Part shown: positions 21,994 to 30,793 of the stretch, one piece after another
Layout: each line of letters starts with the position of its first letter
How positions within the stretch are numbered: the stretch's first letter is position 1
Assembly: GCF_020829595.1 (NCBI RefSeq)
Contig: NZ_JAIVFW010000025.1
Span: 30,854-94,853 of the forward strand
DNA from: Nostoc sp. CHAB 5844
GTDB lineage: Bacteria; Cyanobacteriota; Cyanobacteriia; Cyanobacteriales; Nostocaceae
Length of the DNA stretch: 64,000 nt
Reading direction: 5' to 3'
Notes under the pieces: model-generated
The model's database searches: none
What the model saw: only the letters and a program-made list of their open reading frames with translations
Told to the model about the DNA's origin: nothing
Made by a program: the position numbers and the translations under genes

Positions 21994-23955
21994 TTAGTCT
22001 ATCGCCTCATAATCAGCTTGTGCGGTCATTTCCTCATCAAAATCAAAATTGAACTGTGGGATTACAGTTCCATTCATAGGAGTTTCTAATTCAGATGTTA
22101 ATACTGGTTCTGAACCTCCTTCAACTTCTTCAGTACTTTGACTGTTAGCGCGATTGTAAACATCAGCACCGATCGCAAACAGCGTTTGCTGGAAGTCATC
22201 AAGGCAATTTTGAAATTCTTGCAGGGAAATACCGGGATTAGTCATCACAGCTTGAAGTTGGATAAGTTTTTCATGAGCTAAAGTTTTCATCTGGTCGCCA
22301 ATAAAGTTGCTATTATCCTTCAAGGTGGATTCGTAACTGATTAACAGATTGTCTGCTTGGTTTTTGAGTTCAACAAATTCCTTACGCTTTTTGTCTTCTT
22401 CTGCAAAGACTTCCGCTTCTTGGCGCATTCGTTCGACTTCGTTAGCACTCAAACCACCAGTATTAGTAATCCGAATGCTTTGCTCTCTACCTGTACCTTT
22501 ATCTTGAGCGGAAACCTTGAGGATACCGTTAACATCGATTTCAAAAGATACTTCGATTTGGGGTACACCACGGGGAGCAGGAGGAATTCCTGCTAACAAA
22601 AACTTACCCAGACTTTTATTATCCCGCGCCATTGCCCGTTCCCCTTGGAGAACGTGAATTTCTACCGAAGTTTGTCCATCAATAGCAGTAGAAAAAACTT
22701 GAGACTTGCTGGTAGGAATTGTGGTGTTGCGTTCAATAATTTTAGTGAATACTTCGCCTAGAGTTTCAATACCTAACGATAGCGGCGTGACATCTAATAG
22801 TAAGAGATTATCAACTTCGCCACCAAGGACTCCGGCTTGAATTGCTGCTCCCAATGCTACAGCTTCATCAGGGTTAATTGAGCGATCAGGAGTTTTGCCA
22901 TTAAAAAACTTAATTAAAGCATTTTGAACGGCGGGAATGCGTGTAGAACCACCAACTAAAATAATCCGGTCTATATTTTGTGGTTTGAGGTCAGCATCTT
23001 TGAGGGATTGAATCATCGGTTCGATGGTAGCCTGAATCAGATGTGCAGCTAGTTCCTCAAATTTCGAGCGGCTGAGTTCCATTTCTAGATGCTTTGGCCC
23101 GGATGCATCAGCGGTAATAAACGGCAAGTTAATTGAGGTACTCGCCATGCTGGAGAGTTCTATTTTGGCTTTTTCTGCTGCTTCCCGCAGGCGCTGCAAA
23201 GCCATCTTGTCTTGGGCTAAGTTAATTTTTTCTTGTTCCTGGAAGCGTTCAATCATCCAGCGCACAATACAGTTATCGAAGTCATCACCACCAAGTTGAT
23301 TGTTCCCGCTAGTGGCTTTGACTTCAAAAACTCCATCTCCTAGTTGCAGAATGGAGACATCGAAAGTACCGCCACCCAAGTCAAATACTAGAATTAGTTG
23401 TTCTTGGTCTTGCTTATCTAAACCAAAGGCTAAAGCAGCCGCAGTTGGTTCGTTGATGATGCGTAATACTTCTAAGCCAGCGATTGTTCCAGCATCTTTA
23501 GTTGCTTGCCTTTGGGCATCGGTGAAATACGCTGGTACGGTAATTACTGCTTGTGTGACAGATTCACCCAAAAAATTTTCCGCGTCCTGCTTTAATTTTT
23601 GCAGAATCATGGCAGAGATTTCTTGCGGTGTGTAGTTTTTGCCACGAATGTGAACATCAACAGTTTCATCTCGACCTTTGACACAGTTGTAGGGAACGCG
23701 ATCGCGTTCTTGTTCTGTATCTTCCCAACGACGACCGATGAATCGCTTGATACTGTAGACTGTATTTTCGGCATTGGTTACGGCTTGGCGTTTTGCCAGC
23801 TGACCGACCAAGCGATCGCCACCCTTGCCAAATCCCACAATACTAGGAGTGGTTCGTCCGCCTTCAGAATTGGCAATGACAATCGGTTGACCACCTTCCA
23901 TAACTGCGACGCAACTGTTAGTCGTGCCTAAGTCGATCCCAATAACTTTTCCCAT
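21994..23955 (-). CDS. dnaK: Chaperone DnaK (Hsp70)
   Basis: ATP-driven chaperone. The actin-like ATPase domain (1-~380) begins [17 protein letters not shown] and contains [17 protein letters not shown] and [13 protein letters not shown]; the linker and substrate domain follow (~390-600). The 653-aa protein ends in an acidic tail ([17 protein letters not shown]) rather than the EEVD-like/VIDAEF end of the main cyanobacterial DnaK2, so it may be one of the paralogues kept with grpE. I found no CIRCE operator in the 350-bp leader, which instead carries a MITE-like insertion. Confidence 0.96.
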   Translation of the reverse strand: MGKVIGIDLGTTNSCVAVMEGGQPIVIANSEGGRTTPSIVGFGKGGDRLVGQLAKRQAVTNAENTVYSIKRFIGRRWEDTEQERDRVPYNCVKGRDETVDVHIRGKNYTPQEISAMILQKLKQDAENFLGESVTQAVITVPAYFTDAQRQATKDAGTIAGLEVLRIINEPTAAALAFGLDKQDQEQLILVFDLGGGTFDVSILQLGDGVFEVKATSGNNQLGGDDFDNCIVRWMIERFQEQEKINLAQDKMALQRLREAAEKAKIELSSMASTSINLPFITADASGPKHLEMELSRSKFEELAAHLIQATIEPMIQSLKDADLKPQNIDRIILVGGSTRIPAVQNALIKFFNGKTPDRSINPDEAVALGAAIQAGVLGGEVDNLLLLDVTPLSLGIETLGEVFTKIIERNTTIPTSKSQVFSTAIDGQTSVEIHVLQGERAMARDNKSLGKFLLAGIPPAPRGVPQIEVSFEIDVNGILKVSAQDKGTGREQSIRITNTGGLSANEVERMRQEAEVFAEEDKKRKEFVELKNQADNLLISYESTLKDNSNFIGDQMKTLAHEKLIQLQAVMTNPGISLQEFQNCLDDFQQTLFAIGADVYNRANSQSTEEVEGGSEPVLTSELETPMNGTVIPQFNFDFDEEMTAQADYEAID

Positions 23956-24037
23956 ACTTACAGTATTTGTACTGAATGCTTCTGTCGTGGTGTTATACGG
24001 GATACTTGTGAGCGATTAATCAATCAAGTATAAGGGT

Positions 24038-24203
24038 GTAGGTAAATCTGACTTTTCACGGGATCTGGAAAACCTCTCTCTAAATCTCTCTCCTACAAGG
24101 AGAGAGACTTTGAATCTTCCCCCTTCCCGCGTCGGGAAGGGGGCTAGGGGGTTAGGTTTTTCGTCGGCTTTTCCACATGACGTGAAAAGTCAGGTAGGTA
24201 AAT
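24038..24203. mobile_element. 146-bp MITE-like insertion with 10-bp target duplication
   Basis: The element (24048-24193) is bounded by perfect 13-bp inverted repeats, CTGACTTTTCACG and CGTGAAAAGTCAG; the similarity continues inward imperfectly (TGGAAAA on both arms). Directly outside stands the same 10-bp sequence GTAGGTAAAT at 24038-24047 and 24194-24203, as expected of a target-site duplication. The interior has two strong hairpins, CTCTCTCC/GGAGAGAG and CCCCCTTCCC/GGGAAGGGGG. It encodes no protein and sits in the dnaK leader. Confidence 0.75.
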
Positions 24204-24248
24204 CCCGCACACCCTGACATTTTTGCTTCCAGAACTTTAAAATTAAAG

Positions 24249-24305
24249 GTCAAAAGTTAAAAGCATGATTTGTTTATTTTGACTTTTAACTTTTAACTTT
24301 TAACT
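24249..24305. repeat. TTTTAAC heptamer repeats after grpE
   Basis: Three TTTTAAC units (about 24284-24305) and an upstream complementary block (CAAAAGTTAAAAG at 24251-24263) make a weak AT hairpin directly behind the grpE stop codon. Confidence 0.5.
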
Positions 24306-25055
24306 TTAACTGTTGGCTGAACTCGACTGATCTTCTTGTGCAGAAGGTGTATCCTCCTTAGGAGCAGCCACCTTGACCATTGCATGACGTAGCACGCGAT
24401 CGCCTATATAATATCCGCGTACTAACTCTTCTAACACTGTTCCTTCCGGATGTTCATCCGTAGGTTCGCGCATTACTGCTTCATGGAGATTGGGATCGAA
24501 CTGTTCACCTTCAGGACGCATCGGTGATACTCCTAAGCGCTTTAAGGAATCTACTAATTGTTTATAAACTCCTTGATAACTTTTGTGAATTGTCATCTCG
24601 CCATCGGTTTGTGGCTTGAGGTGCGCTCGCGCCCGCTCAAAATTATCAACCACTGGCAACAATTCCATAATTGTGTTCCGCTTCACCTGCGCGTCTAGCT
24701 CTTCTTTTTCTTTACTAGTACGCTTGCGGTAATTCTCAAAATCTGCTGCAATCCGCATGTACTGAGTACTACGTTCTTCTACCTGCGTCTTGAGAGACTC
24801 AATTTGTTGAGTCAATTCTGTCAAAGCTGCTGTTTCAGTTTGTGTTCTCTCGGTTGCAGCGAAGCCATCTTCTTGATTGAGCGCAGCCGTATCTCCTGAT
24901 ACATTGCTTGTGGCTGCCACTTGCTCAGTAACTTCGCTGCCAGATTCGTTGGAGTTTATTTGGGCTGGGGAGTCGCTCATCATGTCTTGCTTTACCTCTG
25001 TTGGTTCACCCAATTGCTGGCTTGTATTGTTTACCTGTTTATTTTCGTCCATCAT
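24306..25055 (-). CDS. grpE: Nucleotide exchange factor GrpE
   Basis: Releases ADP from DnaK. The long N-terminal ~85 residues are acidic and low-complexity (unstructured), then a long coiled coil (about 85-135, [22 protein letters not shown] region with [13 protein letters not shown]), and the C-terminal beta domain ([32 protein letters not shown]). At 249 aa it is somewhat longer than E. coli GrpE because of the N-terminal tail. First gene of the grpE-dnaK-dnaJ-tusA-rsgA row; divergent from pilB. Confidence 0.95.
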   Translation of the reverse strand: MMDENKQVNNTSQQLGEPTEVKQDMMSDSPAQINSNESGSEVTEQVAATSNVSGDTAALNQEDGFAATERTQTETAALTELTQQIESLKTQVEERSTQYMRIAADFENYRKRTSKEKEELDAQVKRNTIMELLPVVDNFERARAHLKPQTDGEMTIHKSYQGVYKQLVDSLKRLGVSPMRPEGEQFDPNLHEAVMREPTDEHPEGTVLEELVRGYYIGDRVLRHAMVKVAAPKEDTPSAQEDQSSSANS

Positions 25056-25352
25056 TGTCTATTCCAGATACTGTTAAGGACAAGAAATCACCACAGGGGT
25101 AGATTTTGTTGCCAACATTGTTCTGGAAGTGATGTCACCGTCATCTTATTGTGACAAATGGTGAATATATTAGCGTATGTACCTTGAGGACGGGAACCCG
25201 AACGATAAAGGATGAAGTCTGAAATTTCTACTTCAGACTTCACACTTCATAATTCAGACTTCGGTTGGAATTTTATTAAGTTTAAATGAAAATTCTGTGC
25301 CGTAGCTTGGGAATACTTTAAGCAGAGGTTTTTCCCTACTAATTGCTCACCT

Positions 25353-27365
25353 ATGACTCAATCGTCACCGCAACGACGCAGTACCGCTCTCACGACCCGA
25401 ACAGAGTTTTCGCCATTCAGCAGTAAGCTAGTGCAATCTGGCTATGTTAATAGCGAACAGATGAGACAGGCACTGATTGAAAGTCGCAAATCTGGCAGGC
25501 CCTTGACGGAAGTGCTGGAGTCGATCACTGGGCGACAACTATCACCTGAATTTCTCAGACAGTATAAAAAACAACAGTTATTTGAACTTAAAATACTATA
25601 CGGCGTTGAATCTCTTGATCCGGAAGTCAATAACATTGGCAGTACGAATGTCGGTAGCCTGATTGAAACTCTGATCCCGGTAGATATTTGTCGTCGCCAT
25701 CGCTTGGTGCCACTATCAAAAAGCGAAGACCAAAATCCACCCAGCGTTTTAGTGGCGATGGTCGATCCGGATAACTTAGAAGCTTCTGATGATCTAAATC
25801 GCATCTTGCGCCCTCAAGGCTTAGCATTGCAGCGTATGGTGATCACCCAGGAAGATTATCAACAGCTAATCAACCAATATTTGGATGAGATGGCTGTCAA
25901 ACAAAAGCATCTGGAACAAGAAAAGTTTACAGATATCAATCAGGATTTAGAAAATCTTGGAAATTTAGATATTCAAGATGCTCCCGACGATATGGAAGCT
26001 GACTTGGGAGCAGCGATGAAAGGTGCAGAAGATGCTCCAGTCATCAACTTGGTGAATAGAATTCTCGCTAAAGCTTTGCACGAGAAAGTTTCTGATATTC
26101 ATGTTGAGCCTCAAGAAGAAAACTTACGCATTCGTTTTCGGAAAGATGGTGTATTGCGTGAAGCTTTTGACCCTTTACCGAAAAAAATTATCCCTGCTGT
26201 TACAGCTCGATTTAAAATTATCGCCAGCCTGGATATTGCCGAGCGGCGTGTACCCCAAGACGGACGCATTCGCCGGATGTTTGAAGGTAGAAAGGTAGAC
26301 TTTCGTGTGAATACCTTACCCAGTCGCTACGGGGAGAAGGTGGTACTGCGGATTTTGGATAACTCTTCTACCCAATTGGGATTGAATAAGTTAATCACTG
26401 ACCCTGAAACCTTACAAATTGTTCAGGATATGGTAGCCAAGCCTTTCGGTTTGATTTTGGTGACTGGGCCAACAGGTTCTGGTAAAACAACCTCGCTGTA
26501 CTCGGCATTGTCGGAAAAGAACTCACCTGGCATTAATATCAGTACGGTTGAAGACCCGATTGAGTATAGTTTGCCAGGGATTACCCAAGTACAGGTAATT
26601 CGGGAGAAAGGATTGGATTTTGCCACAGCACTGCGGGCTTTTTTGCGGCAAGATCCAGATGTATTGCTGGTAGGTGAAACGCGGGATAAAGAAACCGCCA
26701 AAACAGCGATTGAAGCTGCCTTAACAGGTCACTTAGTATTAACTACCTTACACACAAATGATGCTCCTGGTGCGATCGCTCGTTTAGGCGAAATGGGCAT
26801 TGAACCATTCATGGTTTCTAGTTCCTTAATCGGTGTTTTAGCACAACGCTTGGTGCGGCGTGTGTGTTCTGACTGTCGCATTCCTTATACTCCCACACCC
26901 GAAGAACTCGCTCGTTATGGTCTATCTGCTTCACAAGATGTAGAACTTACCTTCTACAAAGCTAATACATTAACCACAGAAGCCTTAGCAGATGCCAAAG
27001 CCAAAAATCATGTTTGCCCAACATGTAATGGCGTTGGATACAAAGGACGCTGTGGTGTTTATGAAGTTATGCGCGTTAGCGAAAACCTACAAACCTTGAT
27101 TAACCAAGAAGCACCCACAGAACGCATTAAAGAAGTTGCTGTAGAAGAAGGTATGAAAACCTTGTTGGCGTACAGCTTAGATTTAGTGCGTCAAGGAGCC
27201 ACCACCTTAGAAGAAGTTGATCGAGTGACCTTCACTGACACTGGTTTAGAAGCAGAGTTAAAAGCCAAACGTAAGAGCGGTCTGACCTGTCGAACTTGTA
27301 GTGCCGAACTGCAACCCGAATGGCTGGATTGTCCTTACTGTATGACACCCAGATTTCAAGATTAG
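25353..27365 (+). CDS. pilB: Type IV pilus extension ATPase PilB
   Basis: Hexameric ATPase that powers pilus assembly at the inner membrane. An N-terminal GspE/MshEN-type domain (~20-180) precedes the AAA-type motor: Walker A GPTGSGKT at 372-379, the Asp/His boxes and LVGETRDKETAKTAIEAALTGH. A tetracysteine zinc site is formed by CSDC and CPTC. A second CxxC-x10-CxxC motif (Cys646, 649, 660, 663) lies at the extreme C-terminus, an extra zinc ribbon not present in the classical PilB core. Followed by pilT after 87 bp and pilC, the usual cyanobacterial order. Confidence 0.95.
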   Translation: MTQSSPQRRSTALTTRTEFSPFSSKLVQSGYVNSEQMRQALIESRKSGRPLTEVLESITGRQLSPEFLRQYKKQQLFELKILYGVESLDPEVNNIGSTNVGSLIETLIPVDICRRHRLVPLSKSEDQNPPSVLVAMVDPDNLEASDDLNRILRPQGLALQRMVITQEDYQQLINQYLDEMAVKQKHLEQEKFTDINQDLENLGNLDIQDAPDDMEADLGAAMKGAEDAPVINLVNRILAKALHEKVSDIHVEPQEENLRIRFRKDGVLREAFDPLPKKIIPAVTARFKIIASLDIAERRVPQDGRIRRMFEGRKVDFRVNTLPSRYGEKVVLRILDNSSTQLGLNKLITDPETLQIVQDMVAKPFGLILVTGPTGSGKTTSLYSALSEKNSPGINISTVEDPIEYSLPGITQVQVIREKGLDFATALRAFLRQDPDVLLVGETRDKETAKTAIEAALTGHLVLTTLHTNDAPGAIARLGEMGIEPFMVSSSLIGVLAQRLVRRVCSDCRIPYTPTPEELARYGLSASQDVELTFYKANTLTTEALADAKAKNHVCPTCNGVGYKGRCGVYEVMRVSENLQTLINQEAPTERIKEVAVEEGMKTLLAYSLDLVRQGATTLEEVDRVTFTDTGLEAELKAKRKSGLTCRTCSAELQPEWLDCPYCMTPRFQD

Positions 27366-27440
27366 TTAATAGTCAAAAGTCCATAGTCAATGGTTAATAG
27401 TAAACACAAATGACAAAGGACAAATAACAAATGACAAAAA
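27366..27440. repeat. STRR heptamers between pilB and pilT
   Basis: Degenerate units such as GTCCATA, GTCAATG, ATGACAA and GGACAAA fill the spacer, ending just before the AAGGAAG ribosome binding site of pilT. Confidence 0.55.
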
Positions 27441-27452
27441 GGAAGCAGAACT

Positions 27453-28577
27453 ATGGAAATGATGATTGAAGACTTGATGGAACAGATGATTGAAATGGGT
27501 GGTTCGGATATGCATTTATCCGCAGGTTTGCCTCCTTACTTCCGCATCAGTGGCAAACTTACACCGATTGGTGATCAGCTATTGACAGCTGATCAATGCC
27601 AAAGATTAATCTTTAGTATGCTCAACAATACCCAGCGTAAGACTCTAGAACAAACCTGGGAGTTAGACTGTTCTTACGGTGTCAAGGGTTTGGCTCGTTT
27701 TCGGGTGAATGTTTACAAAGAACGCGGCGCTTACGCTGCTTGTTTACGGGCATTAAGTTCTAAAATTCCTAACTTTGAAAAATTGGGTCTGCCAGATGTA
27801 GTGCGGGAAATGGCAGATAAGCCCAGAGGGTTAATTTTGGTGACAGGCCCTACAGGTTCTGGCAAAACAACAACCCTAGCGGCAATTATCGACTTAATTA
27901 ACCGCACCAAAGCAGAGCATATTTTGACCGTAGAAGATCCAATTGAATTTGTTTACGAACCAGTCAAAAGCTTAGTCCACCAACGACAACTCGGTGAAGA
28001 TACAAAAAGCTTTGCCAACGCTTTGAAAGCAGCCTTGCGGGAAGATCCAGATATTATTCTGGTGGGAGAAATGCGGGATTTAGAAACGATTTCTTTGGCG
28101 ATTTCAGCAGCAGAAACTGGACACTTAGTATTTGGGACACTACACACTAGTTCAGCCGCTCAAACAGTAGACCGAATTATCGATGTTTTCCCCCATGAAA
28201 GACAAACTCAGGTGCGGGTGCAGTTATCTAACTCCCTAGTAGCAGTATTTAGCCAAACTTTAGTGCCGAAGAAAAACCCCAAACCAGGTGAATATGGTCG
28301 AGTCATGGCTCAAGAAATTCTGATCGTTACTCCTGCTATTTCTAACTTAATTAGAGAAGGCAAAACATCGCAAATTTACTCAGCTATTCAGACTGGTGGC
28401 AAATTGGGAATGCAAACTCTGGAGAAAGTTTTAGCAGATTATTACAAAGCAGGAACTATTTCTTTTGAGGCGGCAATGTCTAAGACATCCAAGCCAGATG
28501 AAATTCAACGACTCATTGGTGCTGCAACGCCTACAGCAGGAGCAAAACCTGGCGCTGGAGTTGCTAAAGCTCACTAA
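27453..28577 (+). CDS. pilT: Type IV pilus retraction ATPase PilT
   Basis: Powers pilus retraction, needed for twitching/phototactic motility and DNA uptake. The 374-aa protein has the PilT N-terminal PAS-like domain (1-~100, with GGSDMHLSAGLPP), Walker A GPTGSGKT at 132-139, Walker B ILVGEMRDLET and the AAETGHLVFGTLHT box. The C-terminal ~20 residues are Ala/Gly/Pro-rich (TPTAGAKPGAGVAKAH). AAGGAAG lies ten bases before the ATG. Between pilB and pilC on the same strand. Confidence 0.96.
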   Translation: MEMMIEDLMEQMIEMGGSDMHLSAGLPPYFRISGKLTPIGDQLLTADQCQRLIFSMLNNTQRKTLEQTWELDCSYGVKGLARFRVNVYKERGAYAACLRALSSKIPNFEKLGLPDVVREMADKPRGLILVTGPTGSGKTTTLAAIIDLINRTKAEHILTVEDPIEFVYEPVKSLVHQRQLGEDTKSFANALKAALREDPDIILVGEMRDLETISLAISAAETGHLVFGTLHTSSAAQTVDRIIDVFPHERQTQVRVQLSNSLVAVFSQTLVPKKNPKPGEYGRVMAQEILIVTPAISNLIREGKTSQIYSAIQTGGKLGMQTLEKVLADYYKAGTISFEAAMSKTSKPDEIQRLIGAATPTAGAKPGAGVAKAH

Positions 28578-28659
28578 TATTTCATCTGGAATAAAAACGG
28601 TAATAGTTAATAGTCAAAACAACTATTGACTAAATTTAAAATTTTGAATTTATTTATCT

Positions 28660-29883
28660 ATGCCAACCTTCGTTGCTCGTATTCGGGATGCCCAAGGAAA
28701 ATCTCGAAAAGAAAAAATTGTTGCTGAATCTTTAGCACAAGCCCGTACTAATCTCAGAGATAAAGGTTTTGTAGTCCAAGAACTCAAACAATCTCAAGGC
28801 TTTGGAGCCAGCCTTGATTTGAAAAAAATTAAGAATTCCTTTGTTAAGGTTCCGATTAAGGAAAAAGCAGTTTTTTCTCGGCAACTTGCTACCTTAGTGA
28901 ATGCTGGAGTAGCAATTGTCAGAGGTTTAGGGGTGCTGTCTGATCAGTGTACCAATCCTAAAATGAAACAAGCCCTAATTGATATTAGCAATGATGTGCA
29001 AAGCGGTGTCAATCTTTCCGATTCAATGCGTAAGCATCCTGACTGTTTTGATGGTTTGTATGTCAGTATGATTCAGGCAGGTGAAGTAGGAGGTGTTTTG
29101 GATGAAGTACTCAATCGTTTAGCTAAATTATTAGAAGATGTTGCCCGATTACAAAACCAAATTAAATCTGCACTAGCTTATCCAGTTGTGGTGGGTTTTA
29201 TAGCTGTTAGTATCTTTGTCGGTATGACAGTTTTCCTTTTACCTATTTTTGCCAAAATCTTTATAGAAATAGGTACAGAATTACCTCCTTTAACTCAATT
29301 CTTGATGACATGTAGTGAAATTTTAAGAAGTTGGAAATCTTTGGTTATCATTGGTGCTTTTGTTGCAACTAGATTTGCGTATACACAATACTACAAAACC
29401 CGCGTCGGTAGAGAAACTATCGACCGTTTATCGCTCAAGATGCCTTTATTTGGCGATTTGATTCAAAAATCTTCCGTAGCTAGATTTAGCCGGACTTTCG
29501 GATCTTTGACTCGTTCGGGTGTGCCAATTTTGACTTCCTTAGAAATTGTCCGAGATACATCAGGCAATCAAGTAATTGCTAATGCCATAGATGCTGCACG
29601 TTTGGAAATTCAACAAGGCGGGATGATTAGCCTTGCTTTACAAAAAGCGAATGTCTTTCCGTCAATGGCAATTCAAATGATTAGCATTGGCGAAGAAACC
29701 GGGGAATTAGATGGGATGTTAATGAAAGTTGCTGATTTCTATGAAGATGAAGTTGAGCAAGCTGTAAAAGCCCTAACTAGTGTTCTAGAACCAATTATGA
29801 TTTTGGTTTTGGGGAGTATGGTTGGTACTATTTTGATGGCGATGTATCTGCCACTATTCAAAGTGTTTGAAAAGCTGGGATGA
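28660..29883 (+). CDS. pilC: Type IV pilus platform protein PilC
   Basis: Inner-membrane platform protein on which PilB and PilT act. 407 aa, with two GspF domains (~70-195 and ~270-395). Membrane helices are visible at about 172-196, 225-245 and 375-400. The conserved FSRQLATLVNAGV and RFSRTFGSLTRSGVP motifs open each half, and the signature QMISIGEETGELDGML is present. Last motor gene of the pilBTC unit; a small hypothetical gene follows by 64 bp. Confidence 0.95.
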   Translation: MPTFVARIRDAQGKSRKEKIVAESLAQARTNLRDKGFVVQELKQSQGFGASLDLKKIKNSFVKVPIKEKAVFSRQLATLVNAGVAIVRGLGVLSDQCTNPKMKQALIDISNDVQSGVNLSDSMRKHPDCFDGLYVSMIQAGEVGGVLDEVLNRLAKLLEDVARLQNQIKSALAYPVVVGFIAVSIFVGMTVFLLPIFAKIFIEIGTELPPLTQFLMTCSEILRSWKSLVIIGAFVATRFAYTQYYKTRVGRETIDRLSLKMPLFGDLIQKSSVARFSRTFGSLTRSGVPILTSLEIVRDTSGNQVIANAIDAARLEIQQGGMISLALQKANVFPSMAIQMISIGEETGELDGMLMKVADFYEDEVEQAVKALTSVLEPIMILVLGSMVGTILMAMYLPLFKVFEKLG

Positions 29884-29947
29884 AAAGACGGAAGGATGAA
29901 GGATAAATTTCATCCTTTATCCTTCACACTTCATACTTAATAAAATT

Positions 29948-30505
29948 ATGCCTGTGCAAAAATCTCATTATGAAGCCAGCTTGGCAGAGTATAGCAATCA
30001 TCAAGCGGCGATCGCTCTACTCAAACAACACCGACCATATCTAGAAATGATTCCTAGTTTGCGTCGTCCCGATGAAAGTGTCATTACTATTCCTTTGCCT
30101 ATTGTTCGCTTGCGTAATACTGTTTCAGCAACTCCACAGGCAACTTGTCTACCCTGTGATATAGCAATTTTAATGTGCGATCCAGAATGGAAAATTAAAA
30201 CTGGAGCCGAAATCTTAATATTTATTCACCGTCCCCATGAAGACTTTTCTGATTTGTTGGGACGTTGGCGACAAACCCAAGTTTGGTTAGATCAAGATTA
30301 TGAGTGGTTAATGCCGCCTCGCCATAGTCATATATTAAGTGAAGGGGCAAATACTATATATCCGTTATTTGTGGTCTTTAGTGAAACATCAGAACGCATG
30401 CAACGAGGTTTGATAGGTGCAGAACTACCTTTTGTCATGCAAACATCATATTTGCTATTGGAAGAAGAGCGAAGAGATGAAGAGGGGCTAGGGACTAGAG
30501 ACTAG
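29948..30505 (+). CDS. Hypothetical protein downstream of pilC
   Basis: A 185-aa protein I do not recognise. It has no signal peptide or membrane helix, and contains PRHSHILSEGANTIYPLFVVF and a DLLGRWRQTQVWLDQDYEW stretch that look like a conserved globular core. The last ~15 residues (EERRDEEGLGTRD) are encoded by a tandem GACTAGA-type repeat array that continues past the stop, so the C-terminus may have been extended by repeat growth. Position suggests cotranscription with pilC, but no pilus role can be read from the sequence. Confidence 0.65.
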   Translation: MPVQKSHYEASLAEYSNHQAAIALLKQHRPYLEMIPSLRRPDESVITIPLPIVRLRNTVSATPQATCLPCDIAILMCDPEWKIKTGAEILIFIHRPHEDFSDLLGRWRQTQVWLDQDYEWLMPPRHSHILSEGANTIYPLFVVFSETSERMQRGLIGAELPFVMQTSYLLLEEERRDEEGLGTRD

Positions 30506-30793
30506 AGGTTAGAGGCTAGGGGTTAGTTTTTTACTCATGTTTTGGAAGAAGTCGATAGGGTTCAAGAAATTTTAGTTTCAAGCATTCAAAAAATAAAATC
30601 TTAAAACCCTCCTGCCTCCTGCCTCTCCGCAGTCGCTACAACGGAGGGAACCTCCCTTCGGGTGACGCTCAAGAGCGTCGCTAACGCAGTTCCGTGACTG
30701 TCGGCAAAGCCGCCCAACGGACTGCTCACCGCAACGCGCTGCTCTCTGCCTTCTGCCTTATCCCAACGATAAATATTCACGCCGACCTAGTTA
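30480..30793. repeat. GACTAGAG tandem array and palindromic module block
   Basis: 7-8-bp units (gggactagagactagaggttagaggctag) run from the last codons of the preceding gene to about 30525. From 30600 to 30760 follow GC-rich modules ('cggagggaacctccc', 'gacgctcaagagcgtc') like those at 1-240 and 2141-2260. No gene is visible. Confidence 0.6.

Noticed and set aside
23300..23931. Long antisense frames over dnaK
   Set aside because: Shadows of the dnaK codon pattern; dnaK itself is certain.
23956..24305. CIRCE operator before dnaK
   Set aside because: No TTAGCACTC-N9-GAGTGCTAA inverted repeat found; the inverted repeat present is a MITE with other termini.
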